Source: Hyalella azteca (taxonomy: Eukaryota > Arthropoda > Malacostraca > Amphipoda > Hyalellidae). From it: DNA of 64,000 nucleotides. The notes beneath the pieces are model-generated. The model had not been told where the DNA came from. It did not search any database and was given only the letters and a program-made list of their open reading frames with translations. Of the stretch, positions 10,701 to 22,100 are shown piece after piece (within the stretch, counting starts at the first letter, position 1; each line of letters starts with the position of its first letter). The stretch spans positions 254,972 through 318,971 of the forward strand of contig NW_025933238.1 in assembly GCF_000764305.2 (NCBI RefSeq), written 5' to 3'. A program made the translations under genes and the position numbers.

Positions 10701-11845
10701 AAAACAGACAGTTGTTCCAATAGCTGTTCCTGAATAAGACATAAAGAGCTGTTTCAATAGCTGTTCTAGTGAAAGCATAGACAGTTGTTCGAATAGCTGT
10801 ACTTGGATAAGACATAGTCAGTTTTCCAATAGCTGTTCCAGGACAAGACATAGACAGATGTTCCTATAAAAGACAACTCTTACGATGGAACAAGTCCCTG
10901 TATCTAAGACTTCCTGCACGAATAAGGAGGCCAGTTTATTGCCCCGCCTTAAACACAGAAGTTGGTAACAGCTGAAATTATTGAAGATCATCTGCCAAAT
11001 AAAACTATTGAGTTTTGTTAGTACACTACTGCTATCGTCAGTTTATTGGCCTGTTTTCGCTGTTATAAACAGAATATTTACTCAAAAATTGAAAGTAAAG
11101 CGTTAGAAGAAAAGTTTCAAGAGATATTGATTTAACAACAAAGATGGTTTTCGCCCCCACAGGCATAATGTAATTTATATCATCTAATGTCTGGAGATCT
11201 CACCGCCTCGGACACATTGACTAAAGAGAACGTGGAAGAGATGAAGCAGTAAGTCTCGATGGCTTTATGTTCCTGGGCTTTGAAGCCAGTCACGCAGTTG
11301 ATGTTCTCGCCGATGTAGGTCTTGGCAGTGACTAGGATGCAGGCCAGCAACGTGCCCACCATCGACAGCTTCATGCTCGTGAATACCGTGGAATCTACCG
11401 TTGGATGCTCATGCCTGGAATTGATTAAGACAGATTAAGATTAATAGAGATGAATAGAAATTTATTATCCATGCTCGCCGACTGCGTATATTAATGATTA
11501 ATGCGTACATATAAAAAGACTTAATTATTATCCATGAATATGATTAACGGACGTTAAGCACTGTCCCAGAGAGCTTACAGAAGCAAATATAGACAAGCAG
11601 ATTATTACAGTGATCGAGAGAATTCGATCATATTCTTTCTCATATTATTCAGTGATATCACGGCGAGAATTATTTCAGTGAACGATGTTCTATGATTAAT
11701 AAGTAATATTAACCAAGAATAATAGCGGGTGTAAGTTCTGTTAGCCGATCACAAAGAAAATTAGTCCATTTATCGAGCTATAGTTGATGAAGTTTACTTA
11801 CTTGAAGCTGATTTGCTTCTTGAGGTCGTCAAAAAGTGAAAACAT
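7748..11845 (-). CDS. innexin (gap-junction channel protein)
   Basis: Coding exons on the minus strand: 11845-11802, 11414-11204, 10641-10417, 10215-10135, 9729-9624, 8875-8751, 8413-8232 and 7934-7748. All junctions are GT-AG and in phase, and the protein has 386 residues, normal for the family. Innexins are four-pass membrane proteins that form invertebrate gap junctions and hemichannels. Visible hallmarks are MFSLFDDLKK at the N-terminus, TM1 then YIGENINC (48-55), and the signature YYQW (109-112) at TM2. The two extracellular loops each have two cysteines (55/71 and 268/286). TM3 is RFFMCEVIALVISIG and TM4 about 296-320, with cytoplasmic tail GDWFLIKHLSTKM. The start of exon 4 (CGAAG|CCGATG) is the least certain boundary. 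A non-coding first exon upstream is likely. No paralogue number is assigned. Confidence 0.93.
8088..8185. repeat. degenerate AGTATTAATT simple repeat
   Basis: Variations of AGTATTAATTAGTATTA run through innexin intron 7 (7935-8231) close to the exon 7 donor. This is AT-rich slippage sequence without coding potential. Confidence 0.6.
9170..9624. repeat. 34-bp minisatellite containing a copied 5' splice site
   Basis: About 13 units of 34 bp share the core CTGTTAGCTGACCTATG plus CTCAAACAATCATTAA. Units near the exon are almost identical and units at the far (left) end are degenerate. The array ends at the last bases of innexin exon 5. On the minus strand the exon boundary reads CCATAG|GTCAGCTAACAG, and CATAGGTCAGCTAACAG recurs in most units. 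The array therefore carries multiple copies of the exon 5 donor and lies in intron 5 directly after the real one. Confidence 0.9.
9881..10125 (+). mobile_element. tRNA-derived SINE, copy 2
   Basis: It has the A-box-like TGGCCCAGTGG and B-box-like GGGTTTGATCCC, the same body as the copy at 2582, and the tail AAGAATCGGCGAAAGGCCTA before a TA-rich end. It lies in innexin intron 4, antisense to the gene, and its 3' end abuts the donor of exon 4 (10135). Confidence 0.8.
10672..10863. repeat. about 38-bp minisatellite beside innexin exon 3
   Basis: About five diverged units share AATAGCTGTTCC, then a variable stretch and AGACATAGACAGTTGTTC. The array lies in innexin intron 2, some 30 bp upstream (in gene sense) of the exon 3 acceptor. 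The open frame across it on the minus strand is only read-through of the repeat into exon 3. Confidence 0.75.
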
Positions 11846-12252
11846 TGTTTAAGTTTAATTCAATTCTGGAAAATAAATGATTCAGTAATGGAAAATACCC
11901 ATCTATTTAATACATTTATATTACCAAAAATGAATATTACTACAATAAAACGAAGCTAAATGAGGGAATTTCTCGCTTTTATTGCAGTCCTAATTACGTT
12001 AGAAATCTTTTTAATCAAGGCTGCTTCCACAGAGAATAATAAATAATTTTTCATAAATCAATCATGTACTGATTGATTGATCTGATAAGCCTGGTTCGAT
12101 TATGATCAGGCAAAAGATATGTAGTTGCGGCAGACATTTTTGTGATGCCACCACATCGGCTGTATTAAAGGCTTTACTCATCACTCATCTCATCAAATAA
12201 CAAGAAATATGAATGACAAATTTAATCGCATTGAAATGTTCACTCAGGCAAA

Positions 12253-12312
12253 TGAATAGGTTACATTGTTTAAATAGTGACACATTTTCAGCACGTAGCA
12301 TTGATACGCTGT
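12253..12312. repeat. dispersed repeat, copy A
   Basis: About 60 bp (AAATGAATAGGTTAC through GCATTGATACG) matches 20796-20855 with roughly 84% identity by eye, in the same orientation. The weaker flanks suggest both are fragments of one old interspersed repeat. Confidence 0.55.
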
Positions 12313-12935
12313 TATACCGGGCCAAAGAGGGTTAGAATGAATCACACAATAGTAAAAATTGCTTTGATATTTGGACAAAATGTCATTAATTTCTCAGAGT
12401 GTTTCAAATGATATTGGACTTGTCAGTGCTAGATAAGAATTAAGTGAAGTCAGCAAATTCTGTTCTTTATTTTATAGTTTATTTACTGAGTAGAAATGAA
12501 CGCATCATTTCCGATGACCGAGGTATACATGAAAATATGACATATTTACAGCACTTAGTTATACATTTATCATAAGGAGGCACTAGTTTACTTCCGTCGT
12601 AGGTACAGAGCACAAGTATAGAGTAGCTTTAAAGTACTAAAAATAAATGCAGTACAGCCACTTAATTGTTCCACTTTTAACGACAAAAAAATACCTTTTC
12701 AAATAGGCTTGACACTTTTTGTATAGAACAAAGCAAAAAAATGGGGACTCAGGCTTCGAAAACTTTAAATTATGAAATGGTTACACTAATTGCTCCCTAA
12801 TAATTTGCGCATATGCTATTCATCATGATGAATCACATATGAATCATGATAAATTGAATATAAATCATGATGAATCGCATATCCTGATGAATCCGTATTT
12901 TATGCAATTTTACGAGATCTTGGTTCGGGCCACAC

Positions 12936-13026
12936 GCTACCGACTGCGTATTCTATAGACTATATGGTACCGACTGCGTATTCTATAGACTATATGGTAC
13001 CGACTGCGTATTCTATAGACTATTAT
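12936..13026. repeat. 30-bp tandem repeat, three copies
   Basis: Three nearly identical units contain TACCGACTGCGTATTCTATA followed by GACTATATGG. The near identity means recent expansion. Confidence 0.9.
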
Positions 13027-15843
13027 TTTGATCGTGAATGCGGTGCGGTTGACGGTTGACGGCGCGTTGTGCAGGATGTCGAGCGCATTCATTTTATGAG
13101 AACATTAATTTTACTTTCCACACCAGTTTTGTTTCAATACAATACTGAAAATTTCATGATATTTCTATGTAAAGACTTGAAGCATTGCGGCACTCAGAAT
13201 AAGAAAATTTATATAACTTCCAAACCATATTGCCATTTTTAAAAATTCATTCAAGAAAAATATTGCGAAACGTGTCATAGCGATAGCGATAGCTTTCATT
13301 CTACAACTAAATATCCCATCTCCTCAATTGTGACCGTTTTTCACATTCAAATGCAATCAAACAAACGATTGTCAATTTTCCTCGTTGAATAACGAATGAT
13401 TGCACGAATCAATATGAACACATATTGTTAGTCCAGATGTTTGAAAGTCAAAAGCTTGATGGGAATTTGATGTGAACAAACCACACTACGGCGAGACCTT
13501 ATATATGTTGGTTTTCGTTGGTGACACAGAGCGGGGAGTTCTGAATTCGTTAGTTTAATACACGTATAGCTTTTATCCACTCTTCATCGATGCTGCCTGA
13601 GAAACAATATACAGAAAATAACACCGATAATTCTGTTTTGACTGCAAATAATTACTATGAGCACTACTATGATGTAAAGTACTAATAACTACGATGGAAA
13701 CTAGCATAGAGGTTCAAGCAGATTGCATATTACATGCAAGCGCCGGCGATGCTTTATCAGTCCTTATCTCGTGCTTGAGATAGTGGATGCAGGTTCTTCA
13801 TATACTGTTTTACAAGACGTTGCTCAAGTGATTAGCATTGATAATAAAACTGTTAAAGGACAGTAGATCTGTAAAATGTGCTCGAATTGAAATGAAGATT
13901 CCCGATGCATTAAAATAAATAACTATTAAACTCATCGTGAAAAATTCACAATATCAATAATGACGAGAGAGTTAGAGATAGACGTTGAAAATGACGAATT
14001 TGTGAGTAATGCTACTTGACTCTTGAGTCAAATTTAGCCTTGAAAATTACAGTGCGTCTAGGATTATAATAAAACAATGAATATATTTGTGGAAGCTTAT
14101 TTGAAAAAAAGAAGAAATCTAAATCCACATTAAATCAGTCATTCTGAAAATGGTGCAAATATCGTTAAGTGAAAATAACCCTCAAAGAAACAAGCAGTTC
14201 AACGTGAACATTAAACTTTTACAATTAATGAAGTTTAAGACGTTATCAATAAAAATTATAATGTGCATTAATTGTGTTCACGTTCTTCAGCATTCTTAAA
14301 TTAATAAGAACTATTCAAGTTTCGAAATTTGTAAAAAGTTTAAAATTGGTTTGGGAGTTTTTAAAGTTTAAAATGGTTTGTTATAGGGGAAAACAGAATT
14401 AATTATTTTCTTGATTCTAAAATCAATTTTAAATGAAACACAGATAACTATAGTCTGTATCAACGATAAATAGTCCAGCATATAATGCCTGCATGCGGTA
14501 CACGTATCGGACAGTACATGTTTGCAGTATAAATTGAATCTCTTGATCGGCAGATCCTGAAGGCTTATCAAGTTATCAGTTTGTATCCTTTATCAACTTT
14601 CTAAATACAACAAACTAATGTGAAATATAATCGCATTAAATCAAGTCCACACATTTGTTAATAAAGTGTATGGTAAGTAAATTTAAATTTCTAAGCACGA
14701 GATCGCTACAAAAAAGGTCATCGTAAGACTTGCGACACGTAACACACAAACGTATCGTACGACGGTGGATACGAGACTACATGAACACCTATACATCTAG
14801 ACGAGGTAACTTATCTTGTGCTCCTCTGATAGACGCCGATTGTGTCACTTATGGCTTAGTGTTTCGGTCACCATCAGGAAGGTAGGTTAGGATTTCATTC
14901 TCTGAAGACGTATTTCGCGTTATTTAACACCAGAAAGCAAGAAGCGTTTTGGCAAATGAAATATTCTTTTATTATCTAAGTATATACCTAATAATAAAAC
15001 AGGAAAACACAATAACGATCTCAGAATCTGGAAAAAGTAATTCGTTTTGAAAGCAACGAGTGTTTCAACAAACACAATGCAGAGACACATGTTATTTCGA
15101 ACTTTTTAGTCGAAGAATATCATGCGTTCATATATATGATGAAAAATTCTGATAGTTAATCGGAGAACGAACAATTAGGTAACGTATACAAGTATGTAGG
15201 AGATATACTAAGAATTTCTGCAAATTTTAAAACAAAATATTTGTAAAAATTAGTACTTGAAAAGATAATTGTTGAATGTCTCCAGTATTGTATATAAATT
15301 ATGATACAAAAACAACATATTATCTAGGCATTACCTTTATTTTTTGAAGATTAAAATGGTTTATTATGGGATTTAAACACTAACAATACATGTAAAACTG
15401 TCGAAACGATTACCTTCTTCAGAAATCAGTTCTGTATATACTATTAACCATAGATTTTATACAGTTTTAAACTGAGATTAAAGTTACAATATTCAATAAG
15501 TCAATCATGCTCATGTTTGCTGTAGTACTCATCAGTGTTCGCATGTGCAGCAGTGATCGCAGTTTTTCTAGTTTAAAAATCCGTGTCATGAGGCATTCAA
15601 TAAAGATACCCTCGATGTGAACCTTTCAATGCCTTTATTATTGCATATAATTTCTTGTCTGCTCACGGGGACTTTAAAAGTACAAGGTCTCAATAGGCCG
15701 TTCGTACATTGCATCGACGACAGATAATTCATATATTAAGATATCAGGCGCCCATTGGTCACTGCTGGTTCGCAAACTCGAAAAAAATAAATGAATGATA
15801 GAGGCAACCATCGAATTTTTTCCCACAGTGGTCTGCTTGCGAT

Positions 15844-15983
15844 ATGTTGGTGAGGTCATGCCATTTGCAGCATGTTGACGAGGTCATGCCACTTGCAGCA
15901 TGTTGACGAGGTCATGCCATTTGCGGCATGTTGACGAGGTCATGCCACTTGCAGCATGTTGACGAGGTCATGCCATTTGCGGC
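15844..15983. repeat. 28-bp tandem repeat with AGGTCA half-sites
   Basis: Exactly five 28-bp units share the core TTGACGAGGTCATGCCA and end TTGCRGC. Units 2 and 4 are identical to each other, as are units 3 and 5, so the last four copies are two copies of a 56-bp dimer. Each unit has one AGGTCA, and four also contain the dyad TGAC-GAG-GTCA. The array ends 82 bp before the proposed initiator of the chitin-binding gene, a promoter-proximal position that makes a regulatory role possible. Confidence 0.9.
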
Positions 15984-16018
15984 ACGTGACCCTCGACTGA
16001 CGGCAAAGCGGTCCTCTG

Positions 16019-16071
16019 ATTGGCCAGTCGCTTGTGGGCGACCCGCTCTGCGGTGCTCACTCTCGTCAGTC
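16019..16071 (+). promoter_or_regulatory. putative promoter of the CPAP3-like gene
   Basis: A locally GC-rich segment has an inverted CCAAT box (ATTGG, 16019-16023). It also has an arthropod initiator match TCAGTC (16066-16071) whose A would be +1 at 16068. GCACC at +28 matches four of five positions of the downstream promoter element. The 5' UTR would be 110 bases. No TATA box is at the expected distance. The assignment rests on motif spacing only. Confidence 0.4.
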
Positions 16072-16177
16072 CAGCGCCGAACATCGTCGAGGAAGCACCG
16101 CGTGTTCACGTTACCACAAACACTGAGCTTATTCTTGTTGGTGATTGGAATAATACTGAGTCTAGTGACATTTTAAA

Positions 16178-19100
16178 ATGAACAACATCGTCTTCTTGCT
16201 CTTTGTTTTCGCACCAATGGGTGAGTAAAGTACCGCATTCTAATAATAAAAATTGTAAACTTATAATTTAAAATTGTTTGCATGGATTTTTAAACTTTAA
16301 TTTATTTGCGATTTTTATATGTTTTTCGGCAGCGCCAAAATTATGAATGAGTTTAGACTGTCAAATAATGCAGTTGATTTAATTTCTGAAATTCGTTTTG
16401 AATTCAGTTTCAAAACAGATTTATTGTAATTATTTTGGAGTACTTAATAAAACACATATAACGAGATATGATGGTTATGATAACTACGCTAAAAAACAAG
16501 GCAAAGTAGCATTCGTGTGCCGTAGATTTGCGGAGAAATCACAAGTCGACCTCGCGAGTCACTCGAATGTTACCGAGCATTCATCTTTTGTTCATTCATC
16601 GAACGTAGTTCAACGATACCCTTACTACTGCGAATGATATAATGATTTTTATTGAAAAATTTCCAACACTTGCTTTTAAATTAATTTTTGTTCGCCCATC
16701 ATCCAATTTGATTGTAATTTTTTTCCAATCCGAATAAATAACTTTTTTAGCCCCATAATCTTGATGAAATTTATATTCACAAGATCTTTTAACCTCGTAC
16801 ATAAACAAGGAGCGCCTGATATGCCAAAGCCTGACGCAAGGCGCGGGATCAGCGAGGCTTGAAGTGAAAGGCAAGACGACTGAGACGCTCTGATGTATGG
16901 CGCACTACTTCAAAATTGATAACATTAGGCGTTTAGGTTGACCTATAATAGGTTCAGAATTGATAACATTAGGCGTTTAGGTTGACCTATAATAGGTTCA
17001 GAATTGATAACATTAGGCGTTTAGGTTGTCCTATAATAGGATCAAAATCAATGGATTTTTAAGGCTTTTTCTTACTTAGTCAACAACGAATTGATACATC
17101 ATAATATTGTCATTTACTGGGAATAAATTTTCTGCGGGATTCTATTTATAGCTAAAGATCAGTAACAGTAATAAAAATAGACGTGTATATAAAGCAGTAA
17201 AAACACAATTTTCATTCTAATTCCTTATTTATCACCAATGAGGAGATTCTGCTAGATGGTTTGTTGGCCATTAGATTGCAAGCTCAATGAGTCTGATCGT
17301 CCAGCAAGATATAACTAATCAATCACTATTCACTAATCGATTGTGACTGCATTTATGTTTGAGGTCATTTGCTCTCGACGAGCATTTTAAGCGACTTTTT
17401 GCTAGAACTTGATGAGTTGTAAAAAATGCTTCATCTAACGATGCGATATTTAAACGTACAATCCCACAGTATTTAATCATATAACTTAGCAACGATCTTT
17501 TTCAAATTGGAAATTAGCGTTAATTACTCTTATAATAGCATTTCTGATAATTATAGAGATACTTATTCGATCAATGCATTATCAATTTTACTTGAACTTT
17601 TAAATGCTGCAGACCAGAGAATGATACATGAACAATCATGAAAACATAAATTAAAAATAACATAAAATGTATGAAAAGGCCCGGCGCAGGCTGACCGACC
17701 AGCCATGAGACCCCCGGGTTTGGAGGTCGCCCACTACCTTAATTCTTCAAGGGCGAACCCCACGTGAAAGCTTCCTGCAGATCATACGCCCTGTTTGTTT
17801 AGATTACTTTGTTGATTTAACTGGAAAAAGGAATATTCAGGTGACGGTTGTTAATTGTTTTCCTGATATTTATAATAATTGCTTGCTAAGAGTTTCGTGA
17901 ACCATGCAATAATTAATATAAATGACCATGTCGCTAAAATTAATATCGATCAAATTCAGCATTCAAAATGCAGGGATTCAATATTGACGAGAGTGAGTCC
18001 TAGCTATCGATGAACTTAAAACAGATTATTATTGTACATTTTATGAATTTTATTATTTTAGCTTGAAATTTAATTGTTATAGCTATTAGTCTTATAGCGA
18101 TAGCTCAAAATTTCATAGTTTCCGCTAAGAATTTTATAGCTCAAACCAGGCAATATTCCAAGATTTGATATAATTAGAGATTACCACCGGAGTCCCGCTG
18201 GCTGTTAGGGTTAAGCGGCCCGCCTCCCGCCGCTCCAGGCGATCAAGTTTGTGACCGCGAGGCCGTCTGGTAAACCCGCTAGATTACCTCGACATTCCGT
18301 GACCAGAACTGAACGGCAGATGCGCCAGCTTGGTGGTTACTTGTAATTATTTATGGAATTAGGGGTATAACGTGGTAACATTTAGCAGGTGTCCTTGAAG
18401 CTGAATAAAGCATGGTTAATTCTCTTGCTGGCAACTGAGTTGTCAGGAGAGACCGAACAAAGTACGTCGAGTGGAATTATTAAGCTAAATAATTAACATC
18501 CTCCATAGTCAAACGTATCATTCAAAATATTTTGACCAATTAGGCGTATACTTTTGATTTAATAATCTATTGTATCTACATTTTTCTGTATTATCTCCAA
18601 AATAATTGTAACGTAACGTATAAAAACATTTCTCAATTTGTGCCGCAAACACAAGCAACGAAACAAACTTTTTTCACTGGGTGCTGAAGATAGGGGATGG
18701 ATGCTCAAAGGATAATATCCTTTTATATCAACTCGTGCATGCCAGAATTGCGAGCAGGCCACAATTGCGTTCTCATGGCACAACGCTGCGTCCGTAGCAT
18801 GGCTACGGCATCAAAGGAAAGCGTCGCGACTGTCCTGAGAGCGAAAGCTGTTGTGTCAGCACGCAATGACGACCTATGCTTCATCTGCGTATACCTGAGT
18901 CCTGCGAATGCCTGTGATACGTAATGCTTCCTTTTGCAGAATAGTAGTTTCTGTTTTTGCGTATTTCGAAACTCAATTCCTCAGTGTTGGTTTAAATTGA
19001 AGTTAAAATTCGGCAATATGATAGAATTTATTTTGTTATTTAAGATTTATCTGTCTTTCATTGGCATGAGATCAGTCACAAAATTATTATGATAGCGGCG

Positions 19101-22100
19101 AATAACAATCCATAACACAATTGCTACGTACATAAGTTACATTCGAAGTAAAACCAAAGTAAAAGAGCTGGCACACTTGCCAGGGATACGCGATAAATGA
19201 CTGCAATGTGCCCAAGACATGAGTTAGTTCAGGCGAGATAATAAATGCTGGCATTATTCGAAAATAAAACCTTATTTAAAGAGTATGTTCAGGCGATATA
19301 ATTCAGGATGACATCCAGTAAAATTATAAACTTATTGAATGAGTTTATTCAGGCGATTTAATTTGTACGACGTTCAGTAAAAATGATAGCTTATTAATGC
19401 GAATGTTCAGGCGATATAATTCATGGAGGCATTCAGTTAAAAAATAAGCTTATTGTTTGAGTATACTTAGGCGATATAAGTCATGGAGGCATTCAGTAAG
19501 AAATTAAGCCTATTGAATGAGTATATTCAGACGATATATTCGTGAAGATATTCTTCAAGAAATAAAGTATACCGAAGACGCTATTTTTCAACAATCATGG
19601 CTGTACGTCCGACCAGCGGCCTACGTGGGGTCAGGGCCAGCGTCAGTCGGCCACACCTCGCCTGTCACACAGCCGCTCTAGGCCTCAATTAGAGAAATGA
19701 GTGAGGATTTGTTCTATAAAACAATGCACTTTTTACCTTCACGTGGGTCATCCTGACCCAGTTTGGCCCTGACAAGGGTGTATCAAGGTTACGACTGGTG
19801 TCTGTTACGTGCTGTGGGCAAGAGAGTGTGTCACTATTTAGATACCTTGCTTAACCTGTATTAAGATTCTGGAGATTTAAAAAATTGAATATTTGACAAA
19901 TAATGCCTAGGTATCAGCGTTTGTTCTTTTAGACTTTTTTTTATTGCAGAATTTTTTTTTTAACTGGGCCCTATAACATTCTGGATGGGAAGTTGCAACA
20001 ATAGTAAATAATTGTTTTATTGAAAATTTTCAAGATTAAGTCACAGCAAACAATCGAATTACAACAAAGATTGGTAGAAAACTGGATGCTCTTCCTATTT
20101 TTCTTCATGTAAGCCAGTGGAGGAAGATGCAGTTTAATTTCTTAGTTTTGACTTAAATTGATAAGCCGGGCAACGATGAAAAGGGTAGCCTAGAATCCAA
20201 GGGTAACTTTCACTGATGAACTTTAGGGCGTTTCCATTTCCTTACTTTCCATTGCAAAAAATACATTGCCACTTCACAGAAATTTTTTAGTTTACCTGTA
20301 TAAGATGTCACGTCATAAACTGTAAAGTTGAACCAAGCTTCCCGCGCGACAGGATTCGATTCAATGCTACTGCATATTGTTTTCCATGTAGAAACTCGAG
20401 AGTCGAGACACTAGATCTTGCTCTGTTAACACGTCACGAGCGCCACGACCCACCGGCGGGTTGCAGGTCAGTTTTTTTCTGAACAAATTCGGCTACTTAG
20501 TCTTTTTTTAATTGCATTGGCTGGAAAAAACTATGATGGCCCACATTTTATTGAATTTTAAAAAAGTGCGAAAAAATAAAAATGTAATTTTTACATCGGA
20601 ACTTACAAATTTAATAGTAATTATTGAATAATGGGTCTTTTTTTGTCCGCGGACTTGGTCGTTTTTAGGCAACCGTGGTGGGTGGTGCCGCACTTAACGT
20701 GTTAATATCCACATAGGAAAGTTATCAGGGCTCAAGCGTCACGATCCCTTGACTTTTTTTGCAATCCGATCGCATTTTAACAATACATTTAGGGAAATGA
20801 ATGGGTTATATTATCCAAATAGTGACTCATTTTCTGCATGTAGCACTGATACGTCCTTTTGCCTTGCAAAACGAGGCCAGGAAGACCCACACATGGGCAA
20901 GAAGTGCATCGCTACTAGGACAAAGTGTCTATTTTTTGCGTGTAGGATCATGTGACCTGTACGTCGTTAACGCAATGTGTCTTGCCCTCAATTAAAACCG
21001 CAGGCGTTCTTGAGTGACTTCTTCGTGCATGATTATTATCTTAGCAAAAGAACATTAGTGGTCTTCGGGGAAACAAGTATGTGCTATAAGAAGAATATGA
21101 TTCAAATTAAAACAAAATATAGAAATAGTTGAAGCACGTACAATCCCACGTTATATAATTCACATATATAATGCTTTAATTTAAATCAACCTCATTAACC
21201 CTCTACCGCCTGACATGAGTAACCAGTGCAATATTGTCACAAGCCTACTTTCTAAAAAGGATACGTTCTAGTGAGCGCAAAATGACTTGCACTGATGGTT
21301 GCCGCCACGTATGACAACTTTAAAATGTTCTCTGTTGCGTACAAACGTCCTCAGGTTGCTACACTCAATAGTATACGTATAATTTAAGTTGAAAGTTAGG
21401 TACCCGGAGAGTGACATACGGCGGTAGAGGGTTAAGACGAAATCTTCGTGATCTGTTGATAACTGCTTGAATGGCCGCCTCTTCTGGTTGAGGGTTGACC
21501 TAGAGCACTTGCTGACCTTACCATTGTACAAAGCGATGGACTTATTTGTTTTGAACATGTTATGAGATCAAATTATTTTATTTCAAGCATCTTGGTAGAT
21601 ATAAATAAAAAGTACATTCTCCCTGCTTATATTTTTTCAGTGAAAAGCTACCGAAATGAACGAAATGTGTAAATTCTCGGATATCTAAAGTGGAACACTA
21701 AATGAGATCGCAAACTATTCAGGATAGCATACTTTTATTCTTCTTTTAGTCAAATGGTGAATCTTTGGCCGTAGCTTATAACAATAAAATGAACAATGCT
21801 CAATCCTAAAAAAATACAAAATTGTATTAGTAAAGGAGTAAACTTTCAAAACATATGGCGTCCACAACTCAGTCATGATGTCTGGGTTAGGTATGTCATT
21901 AAGCTCTAATTATTGACGTTGACCTGACTCTTCAAAGGTCATCAAGCTTTGCTTCGAACCTTTAATTAAAACCATATATGACATGACCTTTAATGAAAAC
22001 TCTTTGGACAAACTGCATGATTTATTAATTAAATACTACTGTTTGGGTTTCTCTCTTCTGCACCAACTACTAGCTTGTTGTGATAAATTAATAAGACAAA

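Larger units (their letters stand above)
11846..15843. other. gene desert between innexin and cuticle gene
   Basis: No coding exon was recognised in 4 kb. The segment next to 11846 presumably holds the innexin 5' UTR and promoter, but I cannot place a start site. Tandem and dispersed repeats inside it are listed separately. Confidence 0.5.

Noticed and set aside
10390..10851. Single 153-codon minus-strand ORF as a gene
   Set aside because: Only 10417-10641 is coding (innexin exon 3); the rest reads through an intronic minisatellite and past the donor.
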